Part shown: piece by piece, positions 12,492-25,570 of the stretch
How positions within the stretch are numbered: position 1 is the stretch's first letter
Layout: each line of letters begins with the position of its first letter
NCBI GenBank assembly: GCA_022225965.2
Contig: JAKJXP020000157.1
Coordinates: 1 to 64,000 of the forward strand
Reading direction: 5' to 3'
Length of the DNA stretch: 64,000 nt
Source: Diatrype stigma
Taxonomy: Eukaryota > Ascomycota > Sordariomycetes > Xylariales > Diatrypaceae
The notes under the pieces: model-generated
Database searches by the model: none
Told to the model about the DNA's origin: nothing
What the model saw: the letters and a program-made list of their open reading frames with translations, nothing else
Translations under genes and position numbers: made by a program

Positions 12492-14472
12492 AATAATGTT
12501 ATTATTATTAATAATAAAAATAAACGCGTTTTTATTATTATTTTAAATAACGTTAATAATACGATAAAAATAAAAAATATTTATATTATTTTTAATAATA
12601 ATAAAAATAAACGGTTATTTTCGAATTTATAAAATTTTATATAATTCGAATTATAAAACTTTATAAATTTCGAATTATTTAAACGAAAAAATAAATTAAA
12701 ACGGTAATAATAACGATAATAATAACGGTATTAATATTTTAATTTTTATTATTAACGTTATTTTTTTGTTTTTATAAATTATTTTTATTTCGAAAATTAA
12801 TATACGAAAAAATATTTCGTATTAGCTTATAATAAAACTTTAAAGCTTTAAATTAATTTAATAACGACGTATATACGTATTTGTCGAATTAAGTTTTAAT
12901 TCGAAATAATTTCATATAAACGTAATAAGGCCTTAATATAACGTTAAAATTTTCGTTTTAATAATTATATAATTCGTAATTTAATAAAGATTTCGTTATT
13001 TTCATATAATTAATAAACGGCTTATTTTTTTAAAAAAACGTTTTAATGCCAGTTAATAACGAAAATATTAAATCGTTTATTATTTATTACCAATTTAAAT
13101 TGGTTTTATCGAAACCGAATCGAGTATTAAGAAATTAAAATTATAAAACGAAAATATTAAAAACGAATTAAATAATAAAAAATTAAAGTTATAAAACGAA
13201 AATATCGAAATTAAATTAAATAATAAAAGCTTAAAATCGCAAAACGAAAACATTAAAATACGCTTTAAAAAAATAAAATCGAAATCGATATAACGAAAAT
13301 TAAATTAAATATATTTTAAAAACGAATTAAAATAACGTAAAACGACGTATAAAAAGTTATTATAAACGAAGGAAATAATTTTAAACGATTTAATAAAATA
13401 TATATAAATAAATTATTCGAAGTAAACGGAATTATTAATATTTTATTAGTTTAAAATAAATAATATTACGATTTTTTTTATCCTCGTTATTATTTAAAAT
13501 AATAACGTATATTTTTTAATATTATCGTTTATAATAAAGTTAATAAAATTAAAAAAAACGCATTATAAAATAAAAACCGAAAATCTTAAATTAAATTTTT
13601 AATAAATATAATTCGGCCGTAACGAATATTTTCGATTTTTATAACGCCGTTAAAAAGGCTTATATAAAAAGGATTTATAATTGTGTTTTATATTATTTTA
13701 CGAATTAAACGTTTAAGTATTTTTATTTTTATTCGTCGAAAAGCGTTTTAATAAAATTATTATATTTAAAAATATATATCGATAAATTATTATTTCGAAA
13801 CGAATATTAATTATAAACGTTATATAAATATTAACGTAATAAAGTATTAAATTAATGCGGTTTATATTTTTAATTATTCGAATTTATAATATATATTTAT
13901 AATATTATTCGTTTTTTAAATTTTAATAATGTTATTTTAAAATAATCGATTTTAAAACATTTTATATTAACGTAATTATTAATTATAAATAAATTAAAAT
14001 TTTATATCGAAAAATGAAATTATAATTATAACGATATATAAATTAAAAAAAATATAACGTCGTTTAATAGCTTTATTTAAAATCGGCTATTTCGTAATTT
14101 AAAAAACTTTAAATAATTATTATTATAATTAAATTTTTATATTTCGAATTAAAATAAAACGTACGAATTTTATTAAGTATTAAAAAATAAATTTTTATAT
14201 TTTATAAAAAAACTAATAAATAATTTATTTAAAAATCAAATATATAATAAGGTTTTTAATTAATATTTAATTAATTAAACGAATTATTAAATAATATAAT
14301 TTCCGTTAATAAAAGGCTTAAAAAATCCGTTAATAAAAAAAATAATAAAGGCTAAATTAAAATTTATAATTTATTAATTAAAACATTTTAAAAAGTTATT
14401 TCCGATATATATTTTAAAATTAAATTAAAATTAATTTAAAATTAAAAAATTTAAATCTTAAAATTTTATACG

Positions 14473-14505
<33 letters not shown>

Positions 14506-14640
14506 ATTAAAATTTTATAAAAAAATTTATATATTTTAAAAATATTATTTAAAATTAAATTCGCTTTTTTATATTTTTAATATTATTCGTTATTATTTTT
14601 ATTTAAAAAATTATAAATAAATAAATAAATATTATATTAT
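12492..14640. other. RIP-degraded AT-rich DNA, no genes
   Basis: Very AT-rich sequence with no open reading frame of note, ending in simple TTA and AAT tracts, including a TTA triplet run at about 14,474-14,506. I see nothing assignable here. Confidence 0.6.
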
Positions 14641-15810
14641 TATATTATTATAATTTATATATATATTTAATATTTAATATATGAATATATATATATAATT
14701 AATTGCATTTAAAAAAGATTCATTATATTTAAATAATATATATATTTAATTAATATTTAATTAATACGTATATATAATTAATTATTAATTAATACGTATA
14801 TATAATATAATTAAATTATTCGTATTTAAAGATATTTAATCGTATTTAAAAATAATTAATTATATTTAAAAATAATTAATTATTATTTAAAAATAATTAA
14901 TCGTATTTAAAAATAATTAATCGTATTTAAATAATACGTATATAAAATTATTATTTAATTAATACGTATATATAATTAATATTTAATTAATACGTACGTA
15001 TAATATAATTAAATTAATTTTATTTAAAAATAATTAACCGTATTTAAATATTACGTACGTATAATTAATATTTAATTAATACGTATATATATATAAATTA
15101 ATCGTAATTAAAAATAATTAATTATATATTAATTAATTACGTATTAATAATAAATTATATATTAATAATTAACCGTATTTAAATATAATTAATTTTCGTA
15201 TATAATTATTTTATTTAAATTAAATTAAATTTTAAGAATTAAAATTAATATTATAATAAATAAATAAATAATAATAAATAAATAAATAATAATAAATAAA
15301 TAAATAATAATAAATAAATAAATAATAATAATAATTCGATTATTAAAAATGCATTTAATTAATAAATTAAAATTATAATAAATAAATAAATAATAATAAA
15401 ACTAGTTTTAATTAAATGGCATTATTATAAAAGCTAATTATTTACGATTTAAATTAAGTTATAAATTAATTATATTAAAATTAATATAAGTTATTTATAA
15501 TTTAAAATAAACGTTAAATTAATTCGTTAAAGCTTAATTCGTATTAATATTAATCGCTTTAAAAATATATAAATCATTATATATATATTAAGTTATTTTT
15601 TATTTAAAATAATCGATTTTATTTAATTTTTATAAAAAAACATAATAATCTTTCGTTTTATTACGATATAAATAAGCTTATAAATTTACGTTAATATTTA
15701 AATAAAATAATTAATCGTATTTAAATAATACGTACATACAGCCATTACCTAATTGGTACGTACGTACAGCCATTACCTAATTGGTACGTACGTACAGCCA
15801 GCACCTAATT
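14640..15810. repeat. Composite array, block 2, mostly RIP-mutated
   Basis: From about 14,650 to 15,180 the RIP-converted forms of both array units recur: TTAATTAATACGTATATATA for the 28-bp unit and AATTAATCGTATTTAAAAAT for the 20-bp unit. An AATAAATAAATAAAT microsatellite lies at about 15,250-15,330. At 15,725-15,810 three nearly intact 28-bp units reappear, carrying only CCC-to-CCT changes. The last unit is cut by the solo LTR. Confidence 0.8.
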
Positions 15811-16070
15811 TGTTATGGACGTCCCGGACTCCCTGCTTTTAGCTAGGAGTGCCGGCGGCGTCGATAACGTCGACTGTATATAGGGGCACAGCACCGCTAT
15901 GCAGTGCTCAGTACTACTTATCACCAGTATAGGGGTAAAGTTATGAAGTAGTAAAAGCATGAATTGCTATGGAGTACTAGGGACTCCAAGGACTTCTATA
16001 TAGTCCTTGGCAGTACTAGGTAGGGGTACGTAGTACTGAGTAATCCTAGGGACTACTGTACTACGTAACA
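15811..16070 (+). mobile_element. Solo LTR, 260 bp, with 5-bp target duplication
   Basis: A 260-bp insertion runs from TGTTATGGACG to CTACGTAACA, with the TG...CA ends typical of retroviral-type LTRs. It interrupts a 28-bp array unit. The flanking pentamers are TAATT on the left and CAATT on the right, a 5-bp target duplication whose left copy carries one C-to-T change. Removing the insertion and one pentamer restores an unbroken unit. It contains an internal inverted word pair (AGTACTGAG / CTCAGTACT). A RIP-mutated copy lies at 27,981-28,241 on the other strand. No internal retrotransposon sequence remains, so it is a solo LTR left by recombination. Confidence 0.88.
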
Positions 16071-16183
16071 CAATTGGTACGTACGTACAGCCAGCACCCA
16101 ATTGGTACGTACGTACAGCCAGCACCCAATTGGTACGTACGTACAATACAGCCAGGTCAACCGTACCCAAAGGTGGTTAACCG
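16071..16183. repeat. Composite array, block 3 (intact)
   Basis: Unmutated 28-bp units followed by 20-bp units, lying between the solo LTR and the TIR element. It is continuous in register with blocks 2 and 4 once both insertions are removed, which shows that these were once a single array. Confidence 0.9.
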
Positions 16184-19100
16184 GGTAGGAGTTATATTTC
16201 CCCAACCTTCCCTATTCTGGAACTTTCCACTTTACCCACCTTTGGATATTACACCACCCAATTTAGGTATAGTGCAATCTGGACCCGATAGGCCCTCGAA
16301 AGCAGCACTAATCCGATTCCGAATATTTGTTTTCTTTGCATTGTTTTTTTTTTTATTTATCGAATAATTGCAATTACGAAAAATTAATAATTGCAATTGC
16401 GAAAAATTAATAATTATAATTGCAAAAATTTTATAATTACTAACGTATATCCAAAGCTTTTTTTTCCGTATTTCCTTTTTTTTATTAATTTATTAATTCG
16501 TTTTTAGCAATTTCTTTTAATAAATTCCCTTTTATTTATCGAATTCTCTTTTATTATGCCGCCACCTTTTTATACTTTATAATTCGGGCATTATTTATAA
16601 CTTCCCGATGGGATTTCCAAATAACGAACGCATTTAAGTGGCTTTATTAAGGGTTTTATAGGCTTAACCGGTAATAAATATATTTTCATCTTTTTTTACG
16701 TTAGCAACGTATAGTCGCGTTACGATAATAAAAAATTAGGCGTTCCGAAAATTACGAATAATTTCCCTTACGAAATTTACGAATACCGTTGTTACTTTTA
16801 AAAGATCTTAAGCGATATTACTAATAACGGCCTTCGTAATAAAGGCAATATTACGGTAAAGGCTTATAAAACGAAATTAAAGGTTACGATAAAATTCGTA
16901 AAAATTAACGGCGTAATAACGAAGGATATATAAGAAATAAGTAATATAATTTTGGCCCCGTTTATCTTAGGATTTAACCCGTTTTCTTACCTTAATATAA
17001 GCTACCCTTTAATTTTTCGGCCAGTACCGATATTTTCTCGAAAATTACGATATTCGCATTTATAACAACGCAATCAAAACGGCTTTCCAATAATATATCG
17101 AAATCGGTTGCAATATGGATCTTAAGTTTGCCTTTTAATAATGGAATTTAAATACCGATTTATAAAAAACCGCCCGTAAGGCTGGTATATATAAAAAAAT
17201 AAATTACAATATATTTCGAAATTAAAAAATTATAATCCAACGCATTATTAAAGATATTAATATGCATTAAAGTAATTAGAAAAAATAATTAAACGATACC
17301 TACGAGTTTTGCTTAAAAGCCGGCTTTAAAATAAAAAAGGTTTCCGCGGTTTGTACCGAAAAAAGCAACAAAAAAAAAAAAAACGTAACCAGTTTTAACG
17401 GGCTTATTTTTTTATACCAATCGATAGCACCTTATTTAAGCACGAATGGCTTCGTCTGCTTAATGGATTCCATTTATAAAACTAATAGGCTTAAATAATA
17501 TTTATTTATAATCCTAATTCGTAATAATTACGAACGATAACGCCCGGAAAGGCATTATATTACCTAATCGTAATACGCCGAACTTATATAGGCTTATTTA
17601 TCGGCTTTAATGGATATAAAGCCCTTTTTTGTACCATTTTATATAATTAACGACGATTCGGCTATTAAATAAAAAAGTTATCGCAGCTTTAATCGATTAC
17701 TTTCCCGCCCGAAAAGCCTATTATGCCAAAAACACTGAATGAAAACCATTAAGCGAAGGGTTCTTGGAAAGAAATTACAGCCTATTCGGAACCAAATCCG
17801 AAAAGCTATATATTGCGTTATAAATGAATAAAATTATAAGGTGTTTTATAATAAGGTTCGATAATATTTCATCCCATATTAATTTGGAATATTTTATATT
17901 AATCATAAATCAAGCCATCGAACTTATATCTTCCGATGCCGAATATAATAAAAAGCGTATTTAATTAAAGAATAAATTATCCGGCAAATTCGAACGTTAG
18001 GCAATTTACGTTCGGCATTATATTTCCGCCTTTTTTTAAATCTTTATAACTTCTTCCTTAAAAGGCTTCCATTTTTATTTAAAGAACGGATTTAAAAAGA
18101 TAATAAAAATATAAGCACTTTAAAAAGCGGTTAACCATACGATAAAAATTAAATTAAAATGGCACAATAACGTAAATTTCGAAACGCTCGTTAATAATTT
18201 CCGAAAGCTTTTGTTATTAAAAGGTTATAATGCTTATTTCGAACGGTTGTTCGTAAGTCTTTAAGCGTTTACGATAAACGAATTCCGAATGGCATAAAAG
18301 TGGTTTAATAAAAACGTTTTTACGTTTTATTAAGCTAACGTATAAAATTTGCGATACTTTTATAAATATTAACGGCAATAACGGATTCCCTGCCGTTACC
18401 TTTAATTAAAATACCTTTAAAAGGATCGTATTAATTAATAATAATTCGGTTTTATTATTAAGCGTTTATTTAACGAATATAAAACGTATGAACTAAAATG
18501 GGATAACCCATTATTTAATAAAGCCCTTGCGGTAAAGGAATTTACTAAACAACTCAAACGGAACGTATTTTTCCGTTTAATCTTTTTTAGGTTTATAAGT
18601 ATTCGAAAGAATATATTCGACTTTGCGAAATAGCTGCAATAACGCTTTTACGATATCCAAAAAATTTTATTACGGCTTTTGCCGAATATAGTTATTATTT
18701 TTATGGGCTTATTTTATAAGGCGGTTATAAAATTACCTATATAACAAGCGGTTATAATTAACCTGGAATTCCTAATACTTATAGCTACCGCGATACCTTC
18801 GTTTCCGGAAGGAATAAGAATGCCGAATATGCTACCTTTAGATATTTCGACCCTTATGTTATTACCGTTAATATTCCTTACAATTATAAGGCGCCTTTTA
18901 ACGCCATAAGGGCCACGATTAAAATAACGGACATCTTTTATAAAAACTTTAACGCCAGTTCGGCCGGTTATAATGGCACCTTCGAATTCTTTTTTTAACC
19001 CTTAATTTATTCGATTTATAAGTTTATCCGTTATTATTAATCCCGTAATTCCCGGTTTAATTACTGCGAAAAAGTTCGTTATAATGCCTTCGGTTTCGCC

Positions 19101-20141
19101 GCGAAACAAAAGCCCGTTATTAGCAATAAAAGCTAATCCGGATATGCCAATAAAATACCGAATATTACCGGAACGAATAATAATACTTCCATTTTTTAAG
19201 CTAAATTCGGTAAATAATATGAATTTCGTAAATAATAATAATCCGGTAATTCTTATAACCACCTTTAAACCCATTAAATATTTTTATTAAGGGCTTATTA
19301 GAAATATTAATAAGGAAATTATTAAAAGCAATTCCGGGAATTTTATAATTCTTTAAAAAGCCCATGCCATTAGGGCTATTAAAGGATTTATTAAGAAACT
19401 TGTTAAAAAATTTATTAAAGGACCTGTTAGGGGCATTATTAGGGGTATTACGATTATTAATGGCATTATATATAATATTTTTGCCATTAATGGCATACGG
19501 CTTGCGTTAAAAATAAATAACGAATCGGAATTTCCTATTTACGTTTTAGTTATATTTTATTTTCAAAATTATTACGGATTATTTTTATACTTACAAAAAA
19601 ACGAAGCCAAAGCTAAAGTTAACGATAATATTACGTACGGAACTAACGAAAGCCTCCTTAAGGCGATAGCGGCGATACCGACCCTTAGCCGAAAAAAACG
19701 CCCGAAAACAATAAATGGATTAAAAAAATATCATACGAATAAATACCTAAATTAATAATAATAAGCATTATATAGGCTTTAAAAGCTTCGAATTCGAATA
19801 AGCATTCGTATAACAAAATAAAATAAAAAAGCCCTTTTCGAACGTAAGGGATTTTTTAATTTAAGTTATTTTTCCGATTTTGCATATTAATTAATTTAAT
19901 ACGTTAAGGCTTTTAGGTTTTCGCGATTTATAAGCGCTAAAAAGAGGTGCTGGTAAAAAGTGGCAAAATGGGTAAAATGCCAAAGCAGGATCGGAAAAAA
20001 GGGACCGTTATTATTGCAACGGATGGATTTAGGTGGAGTTTGGGTGGGATGGTATGGTAGAACCATCCCATTCGAACGCTACCTTGGAAGGTATCCATTA
20101 CCCTCCAGAATAGGCAAGGTTGGGGAAATATAACTATGACC
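16184..20141 (-). mobile_element. TIR DNA transposon, 3.96 kb, Mutator-like, RIP-inactivated
   Basis: Terminal inverted repeats of about 38 bp lie at 16,184-16,221 and 20,104-20,141. They share AGTTATATTTCCCCAACCTT and then CCTATTCTGGA, with only four mismatches. The element is flanked by a perfect 9-bp duplication GGTTAACCG (16,175-16,183 and 20,142-20,150), and excising the element plus one copy rejoins the 20-bp array in register. A 9-bp duplication is characteristic of Mutator-like elements. The outer 150-200 bp at each end keep normal composition while the interior is AT-rich and full of stops. A 90-residue minus-strand fragment at 19,002-19,274 contains GETE and IITD words resembling a MULE transposase core, but this is weak evidence. 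Confidence 0.8.
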
Positions 20142-20386
20142 GGTTAACCGCACCCAAAGGTGGTTAACCGTATCCAAATGGTACGTACATACAGCCATTA
20201 CCCAATTGGTACGTACGTACAGCCATTACCCAATTGGTACGTACGTACAGCCAATACCCAATTGGTACGTACGTACAGCCACCACCCAATTGGTACGTAC
20301 GTACGTATAGGTTAACCGTACCCAAAGGTGGTCAACCGCGTACTGGTCAACCGCGTACTAGTGGTTAACCGCGTACTAGTGGTTAA
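20142..20386. repeat. Composite array, block 4 (intact), ending in 18-bp units
   Basis: Intact 20-bp units, then five 28-bp units carrying CCCAATTGGTACGTACGTAC, then 20-bp units again, and finally the 18-bp unit GGTTAACCGCGTACTAGT. This is the best-preserved copy of the subtelomeric repeat vocabulary and shows what the RIP-mutated bands near the telomere were derived from. Confidence 0.88.
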
Positions 20387-20450
20387 CCGTACCTAAATGT
20401 GGTCAACCCCCGTATATGGTTAACCTGCTTAGGTTAACCTAAGTCCTAGG
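20387..20450. repeat. Subtelomere junction sequence, copy 2 (preserved)
   Basis: The unmutated counterpart of 679-742, in the same orientation, containing GGTTAACCTGCTTAGG and AGTCCTAGG. Its presence 20 kb inside the chromosome end, at the inner edge of the array, shows that the telomere-side junction is duplicated internally. Confidence 0.8.
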
Positions 20451-22650
20451 GGTTAGGTATCGTCGTCCTGCCACCTTTTCGTCAGCCAATCAAGAACGGA
20501 ACGGGCACGAAACGGGATATTTACGTCGTAAGCGCAAAGGGCGAAATTTTATACTTACATTAAAATACGATACGCGGCGATTTAAGCAATATATATATTC
20601 GAAATTTAAGCGTTTTACGGTTAATTTAATATCGATATAGCGTTAAATAATTAAAAAATAAAACATATTTGCTTTTTTTTAACGCCGGTTTTATTAATAA
20701 TAATACGATAAGTTTTTTTAATTATTTTAAAAATAACGTAAATATAAAGTACGACTATAACGATAATAATTCGAATATTTTTCGAATAAATTCGAACGAA
20801 TTTATTTTCGAAATTTAAAAGCAAATTATTATTATTATCGTTATCGTTTTAAATAATGCCAAAGAAATAATCGATTTAATGCAAAAAAACGAATAAATCC
20901 GCTTAATTATTTTGCATTTTAAACGACGCTTAAATATAAAACCATTAATAAATAAATTTTACGTTATTTATAAAACGTTATTAAAACGCCGATTAAATTT
21001 ACGAATTCGCAAAAATCCTTATAACCGGCGCATAAAAAATACATTACGTTTATCGCATTCGTTTATTCGTATACGAATGCCGATATTTCGCCGTTAACCG
21101 GATCGAAATGCTTTATAATATGCCAAAAGTACTTTATATATAGCGATTTCGCCAAAAAAAGCGAAACGAAAGCGATATAAAAACGAAAAGACATAACGTC
21201 GGCGCAGTAATAATATTAATAAGCAAATAAATAAATAAAAAACAAACGAAACGACAAAACGAACGCGGATATTAATCGGTCGAAAAAAAAAAAGCAACGG
21301 AATAATTACGATTCGGCAAGCCTTAAAAAAAGAATTATAAAAAAAAAATACTAACGTATTTATATTTTAAACGTAAGGCCTTATAATTAATAATTAAATA
21401 CATAAATATATAGCTATTATAATAATACGCTATTCGAAATAAGTATTTATTTCCGAATCCGGCTTGGCGTTTCGAATTAATAAAAAATATAAATTTAAAT
21501 AACTTATTAAAATATACGTTATTCGGAACAGGTATTTTCCTTTCGGATTTAACTTAGCGCCATTAAATATATTTCGAATTAATATAAAATCATAATTAAA
21601 ATATTACCTTTTCGTTACTTAGTAATCCAAAAAATTAATTTTAGGAAATAATTAAGAACAATTATTTAAAAAGAAAAAACCTATTATTACGATATTAAAT
21701 ATATAACTATCGGCCCGGCTTTATATTGCTATATATAAAAAAACGTTTCGTTTCTTTTAATTTAAACCTTTCCTTTTTTTTTTCGTATAATAATAACTAT
21801 ATCTTTTCGATTTTATACTTACTTATAACCGTAATAAGGCAAGTTATTATAAGAAGTTATTACAAAAAGCTTCCCTATTTGGAAGTTCCTTTCTTTAGCC
21901 AGAAAATAATAAATCTTATTTTCTACTATATTGGTAAATCTTACCAGCTTAGCTGTAGCTAGTTTTTTCTTAAAAGCATTATTATCGTCTTTTTACTTAA
22001 AGTTTGTTCTTATAAAAAAGCCATTTAAAAACATTCATGAATATGTTAAAAATAAAGAAAAACGAAATAATATAAAAAGGTAATTCTTAAGTTTAAAAAA
22101 CGAAATAACGAATACGGAAAAATAACCTAATATATACGAAAATTATAAAAAGCCAAAAGAAATATTTCGGTAAATATAATAAGCAGTTTTATATAAAACA
22201 AAAAAAAATAAATACGGATATCGTATTTTTAATAATTAAAAAAAACGAAAAAGAATTTTTAAATGGGTTAATAAAAAATCGGAATTTTGGATTTAAAGCA
22301 AGGCGTTTTAATAACTTAAAGAAAACGAAAACGTTTAAAGGAATATATATTTATATTAAAAATAAAACATTTTTAATTTGCATTTAGAACTTATTATTAC
22401 GATATACGGAAATATAAAAAAATGGAAATATTATCGACTTTTTAAAAAAAATTAAATAATTATTAAATTAATACTTAATTAATATAAATATAAAATCGTA
22501 ATTAAGCCTTATTTATAAGACATTTTTAAGTAAAAAGTTATTAACGAAATTTTTTAACTATTATACGATATGGGCCGCATAAATTATTAATTATAAGTTA
22601 TTTTTTTTGTAATAATTTATTTCGTAATTTGGATTATTAAAAATAATACA
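20451..22650. other. RIP-degraded DNA, probably 5' part of a retrotransposon
   Basis: A short GC-normal lead (20,451-20,545) passes into AT-rich, stop-filled sequence. Its position upstream of the retrotransposon polyprotein remnants suggests the LTR and gag portions of the same element, but no LTR pair or gag zinc knuckle could be recognised. Short open frames here (for example an arginine-rich one at 20,912-21,097) do not resemble genes. Confidence 0.5.
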
Positions 22651-25570
22651 CGTAAAAAACGAATAATTATAAACTTACGATTATAAAATAGGGTAATATT
22701 AAAAGACGCATATTTATTATTTAAATAGCATAAAATAACGGCGAAATTACGTAAAAAAGGATTTATTATTATAATAAATGCTAAGAAATTCTTTTATTAA
22801 TTCTTAATATAAAAACGATGTCGAAATATTTTTATTATCGTAAGCTATAAATAATTAAAATGCTTAAATATATTATCCATAAGCTTTAAGAATTTATTTC
22901 CGTTTATGTAATAATAAATTAACCGAATTTCAAGGCTTTATAAGTATTATTTAATAACTTATATTAATAACATTATAATAATTTCTAATAATTAAAAGAA
23001 ATATTTGGAATATTTAAATTAGGTATTTATAATATTCGAGAATATTAAATTGTTATTTTGTTTTAAGAAATCCTTTATAAGATATTTATCGATATAACTA
23101 TTAAGCTTTTAAATAAACGGCTTTAAATTATAAATAACGAAGAACAAATTAAAGGCTATTCGCTATATTAAGCCTTTTACGAATCTTAATAATTTGAAAT
23201 ATTAGATTGAATTTATAAGTTAATTAAAGCATTTAATAAAAGATTATGTTCATTATAATAAACCCCTTAAATAATTTAAGATTTAGCTATTAAAATAAGG
23301 CCGAAATTAAGGCAAAATATTTAATAAGTAATAGCGTAAGGCTTATATTTTTAATATCAGTTTTTAATTAAAAGATAAGAAATTGGAATTTTTTTAATGC
23401 ATTAAGGATGCATTATTTAAAGAAATTATCTTAATTTATTTCGATCCGATTATATAAGCGTTTATTTAATTGGATGCGTTTAAAAATCGTTTTGGAATAA
23501 TGCTGTTTTATATAATTTTAAGATATTCTTAAAACGGAAAAAATTAAATATTTAAAACAGTTATGCGTTTCGTATTATATTTAAATAAATGCATTAATTA
23601 AGCAAAAAAGACATATTAATTTATAAAATTCGAAATAACATACTTGGTATAAGTAATTAAAAAATTGCGGATATATATTAAGTTTATAAAAAAGCTTTCG
23701 ATAATGGTATTTATTAATTACAATATTATTAAAGGCATTATCGAAAAAAGAAATTAAAAATCCAGGATATTACGAAAATTAATTATTAATTATAAGCGGC
23801 TTTAATATTTTTAAGGAAATATCCGTTATCGGTGGTATATATATTTAGCAATTTTAATATAATACTAAATGCGTTATTATAATTGCCGGTTTACGATAAT
23901 AATATCCTTTTAAAGAGGAATATTTTAAATACGATATTTTTAATTAAAAACTTATTAATAAAAAAGGTTTTTAAAAATAAAAACTAAATAAATATAATAA
24001 GCTTTATTAAGAATTTTTTAAAAAAAAATGCGCGAAAAATATAAGGTCGATAATTGGAAATAATGACGTAAGGTCGTAAAAAACTTAAAAAAGTTACGTA
24101 ATAATAATTAACCAATAAAAAATGCGATTTTCCGTTTTAACGAAAATGGGCTATTATATTTAAAAAGCCCGTTATTAAATAAGCGCTTATATATATTATA
24201 TATATATAAATAAAAGGTATTAAACGAATATTACGATAAACGCTTTTATTAAGGCATTATAATAATATAAAAAGAACTTATATTATCGTATTGCATTTTA
24301 TAAGCATGAAAAAATATGGAAAAATATATGAAATATTATTTAATATGCAATAATATTTAGATATTGCGTTATTAGTTATATAAGAAATTATAGCCAATTT
24401 AAGTATTTTTAATTCCGTTTTATACGGTTACGTTAAATATTATTACGGCTATATTATTAATAAGATTTGCCCATATAAGATAATCGATTTTCGGATTCGA
24501 TTTATTCGATATATTTATAATAATTACGAATAAAGCATTTAAAATAATCCTAATTGTTTTAAGGCATTTATAATACTTTAATAAAAATTAAGAATTAATA
24601 ATTAATCGGTAATTATTAATAAGTAATTAAGGAATTTTAATAGTAATTATTACGAATAAAAATACGAAATTCGTATAAGAAATATAACATAAAATGTAAT
24701 TAATAATAGGAATATATTAACGATATATAATAGTTTATTATTTATAAGCAAATAATTTGTTTAAGCGTAAAAATTAAACGGTAAAAATGGCATTTCGGTA
24801 TTAAAATAAGGTATATTTTAAGAAGTTATAAGCAAAAGTTATATTATAATTTATGGCGGTATTTAATAATAAAAAGTTAATAAGAATTAAATACTTATTT
24901 AACGAATATTTTATAAATATCCGAATATATTTAAGAAAATTATTATTATAACGGTTTATTAATTAATTAATAGCTACGATATTTCGAAAAGCGGCATAAA
25001 TTACGAAATCGTTAATAATTTATATTATAACTTAAAAATATAACGTTAAACATAAGCCGGTAATGTTTAAAAAGGGATTATAAATTAAAATACGCCTATA
25101 TAAGAAATATTTATTATTATACATTCTTAATAAAAAAATGGCCCCCCCGTTCGTAAGCCTTTTTAAGATAATGCGTAAAATAAATGATTTAATTTATAAA
25201 TTAAACTTTAATAAGGCCTAAAATATATATTCAATAGTGTTAATAGTTTATTTAAAACCGGTAGTTACGTTCGGAAATAATTCGTATTAACGAATTTCGA
25301 TACTATTACGTAAATAACTGGCTATAAAAGTTGAAAAAAATAAGGAGATCTTTAAGGAATCTTATAAATATTTCGAAATAAAAAGGCTATTAACTAAACA
25401 AATAATTCGGGAAAAAGTTAAGTATTTAATATGATAAATAGGTTTTAATATTATATACGATAAGTGTCATTTACGGTAAAATTTAATCGATATAGTTAAT
25501 AAAAAAATACAAGAATGCGATAAAAAAATGAAATATATTCCAAGATTCGATTCATTTATAAATTAAGAAC
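22650..25570 (+). pseudogene. Ty3/gypsy chromovirus-type pol relic, RIP-killed
   Basis: Plus-strand remnants of a retrotransposon polyprotein remain readable through RIP-created stops. Near 22,740-22,960 the C-terminal part of the reverse transcriptase domain is suggested. At about 23,430-23,530 the frame shows YFDP, then LDAFKNRFGIMLF, matching the start of RNase H with its first catalytic aspartate; TAA codons stand where CAA is expected. About 1.8 kb downstream, at 25,330-25,530, a chromodomain-like stretch (IRE-KVKYLI, then GFNIIYDK) follows the integrase region. The order RT-RNase H-integrase-chromodomain identifies a chromovirus of the Ty3/gypsy group. It is dead: frames are broken by many stops. 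Confidence 0.7.

Noticed and set aside
19002..19290. Opposing 90- and 68-codon frames as intact genes
   Set aside because: They are short, overlapping, and inside the RIPed interior of the TIR element; at most the minus-strand one is a transposase fragment.
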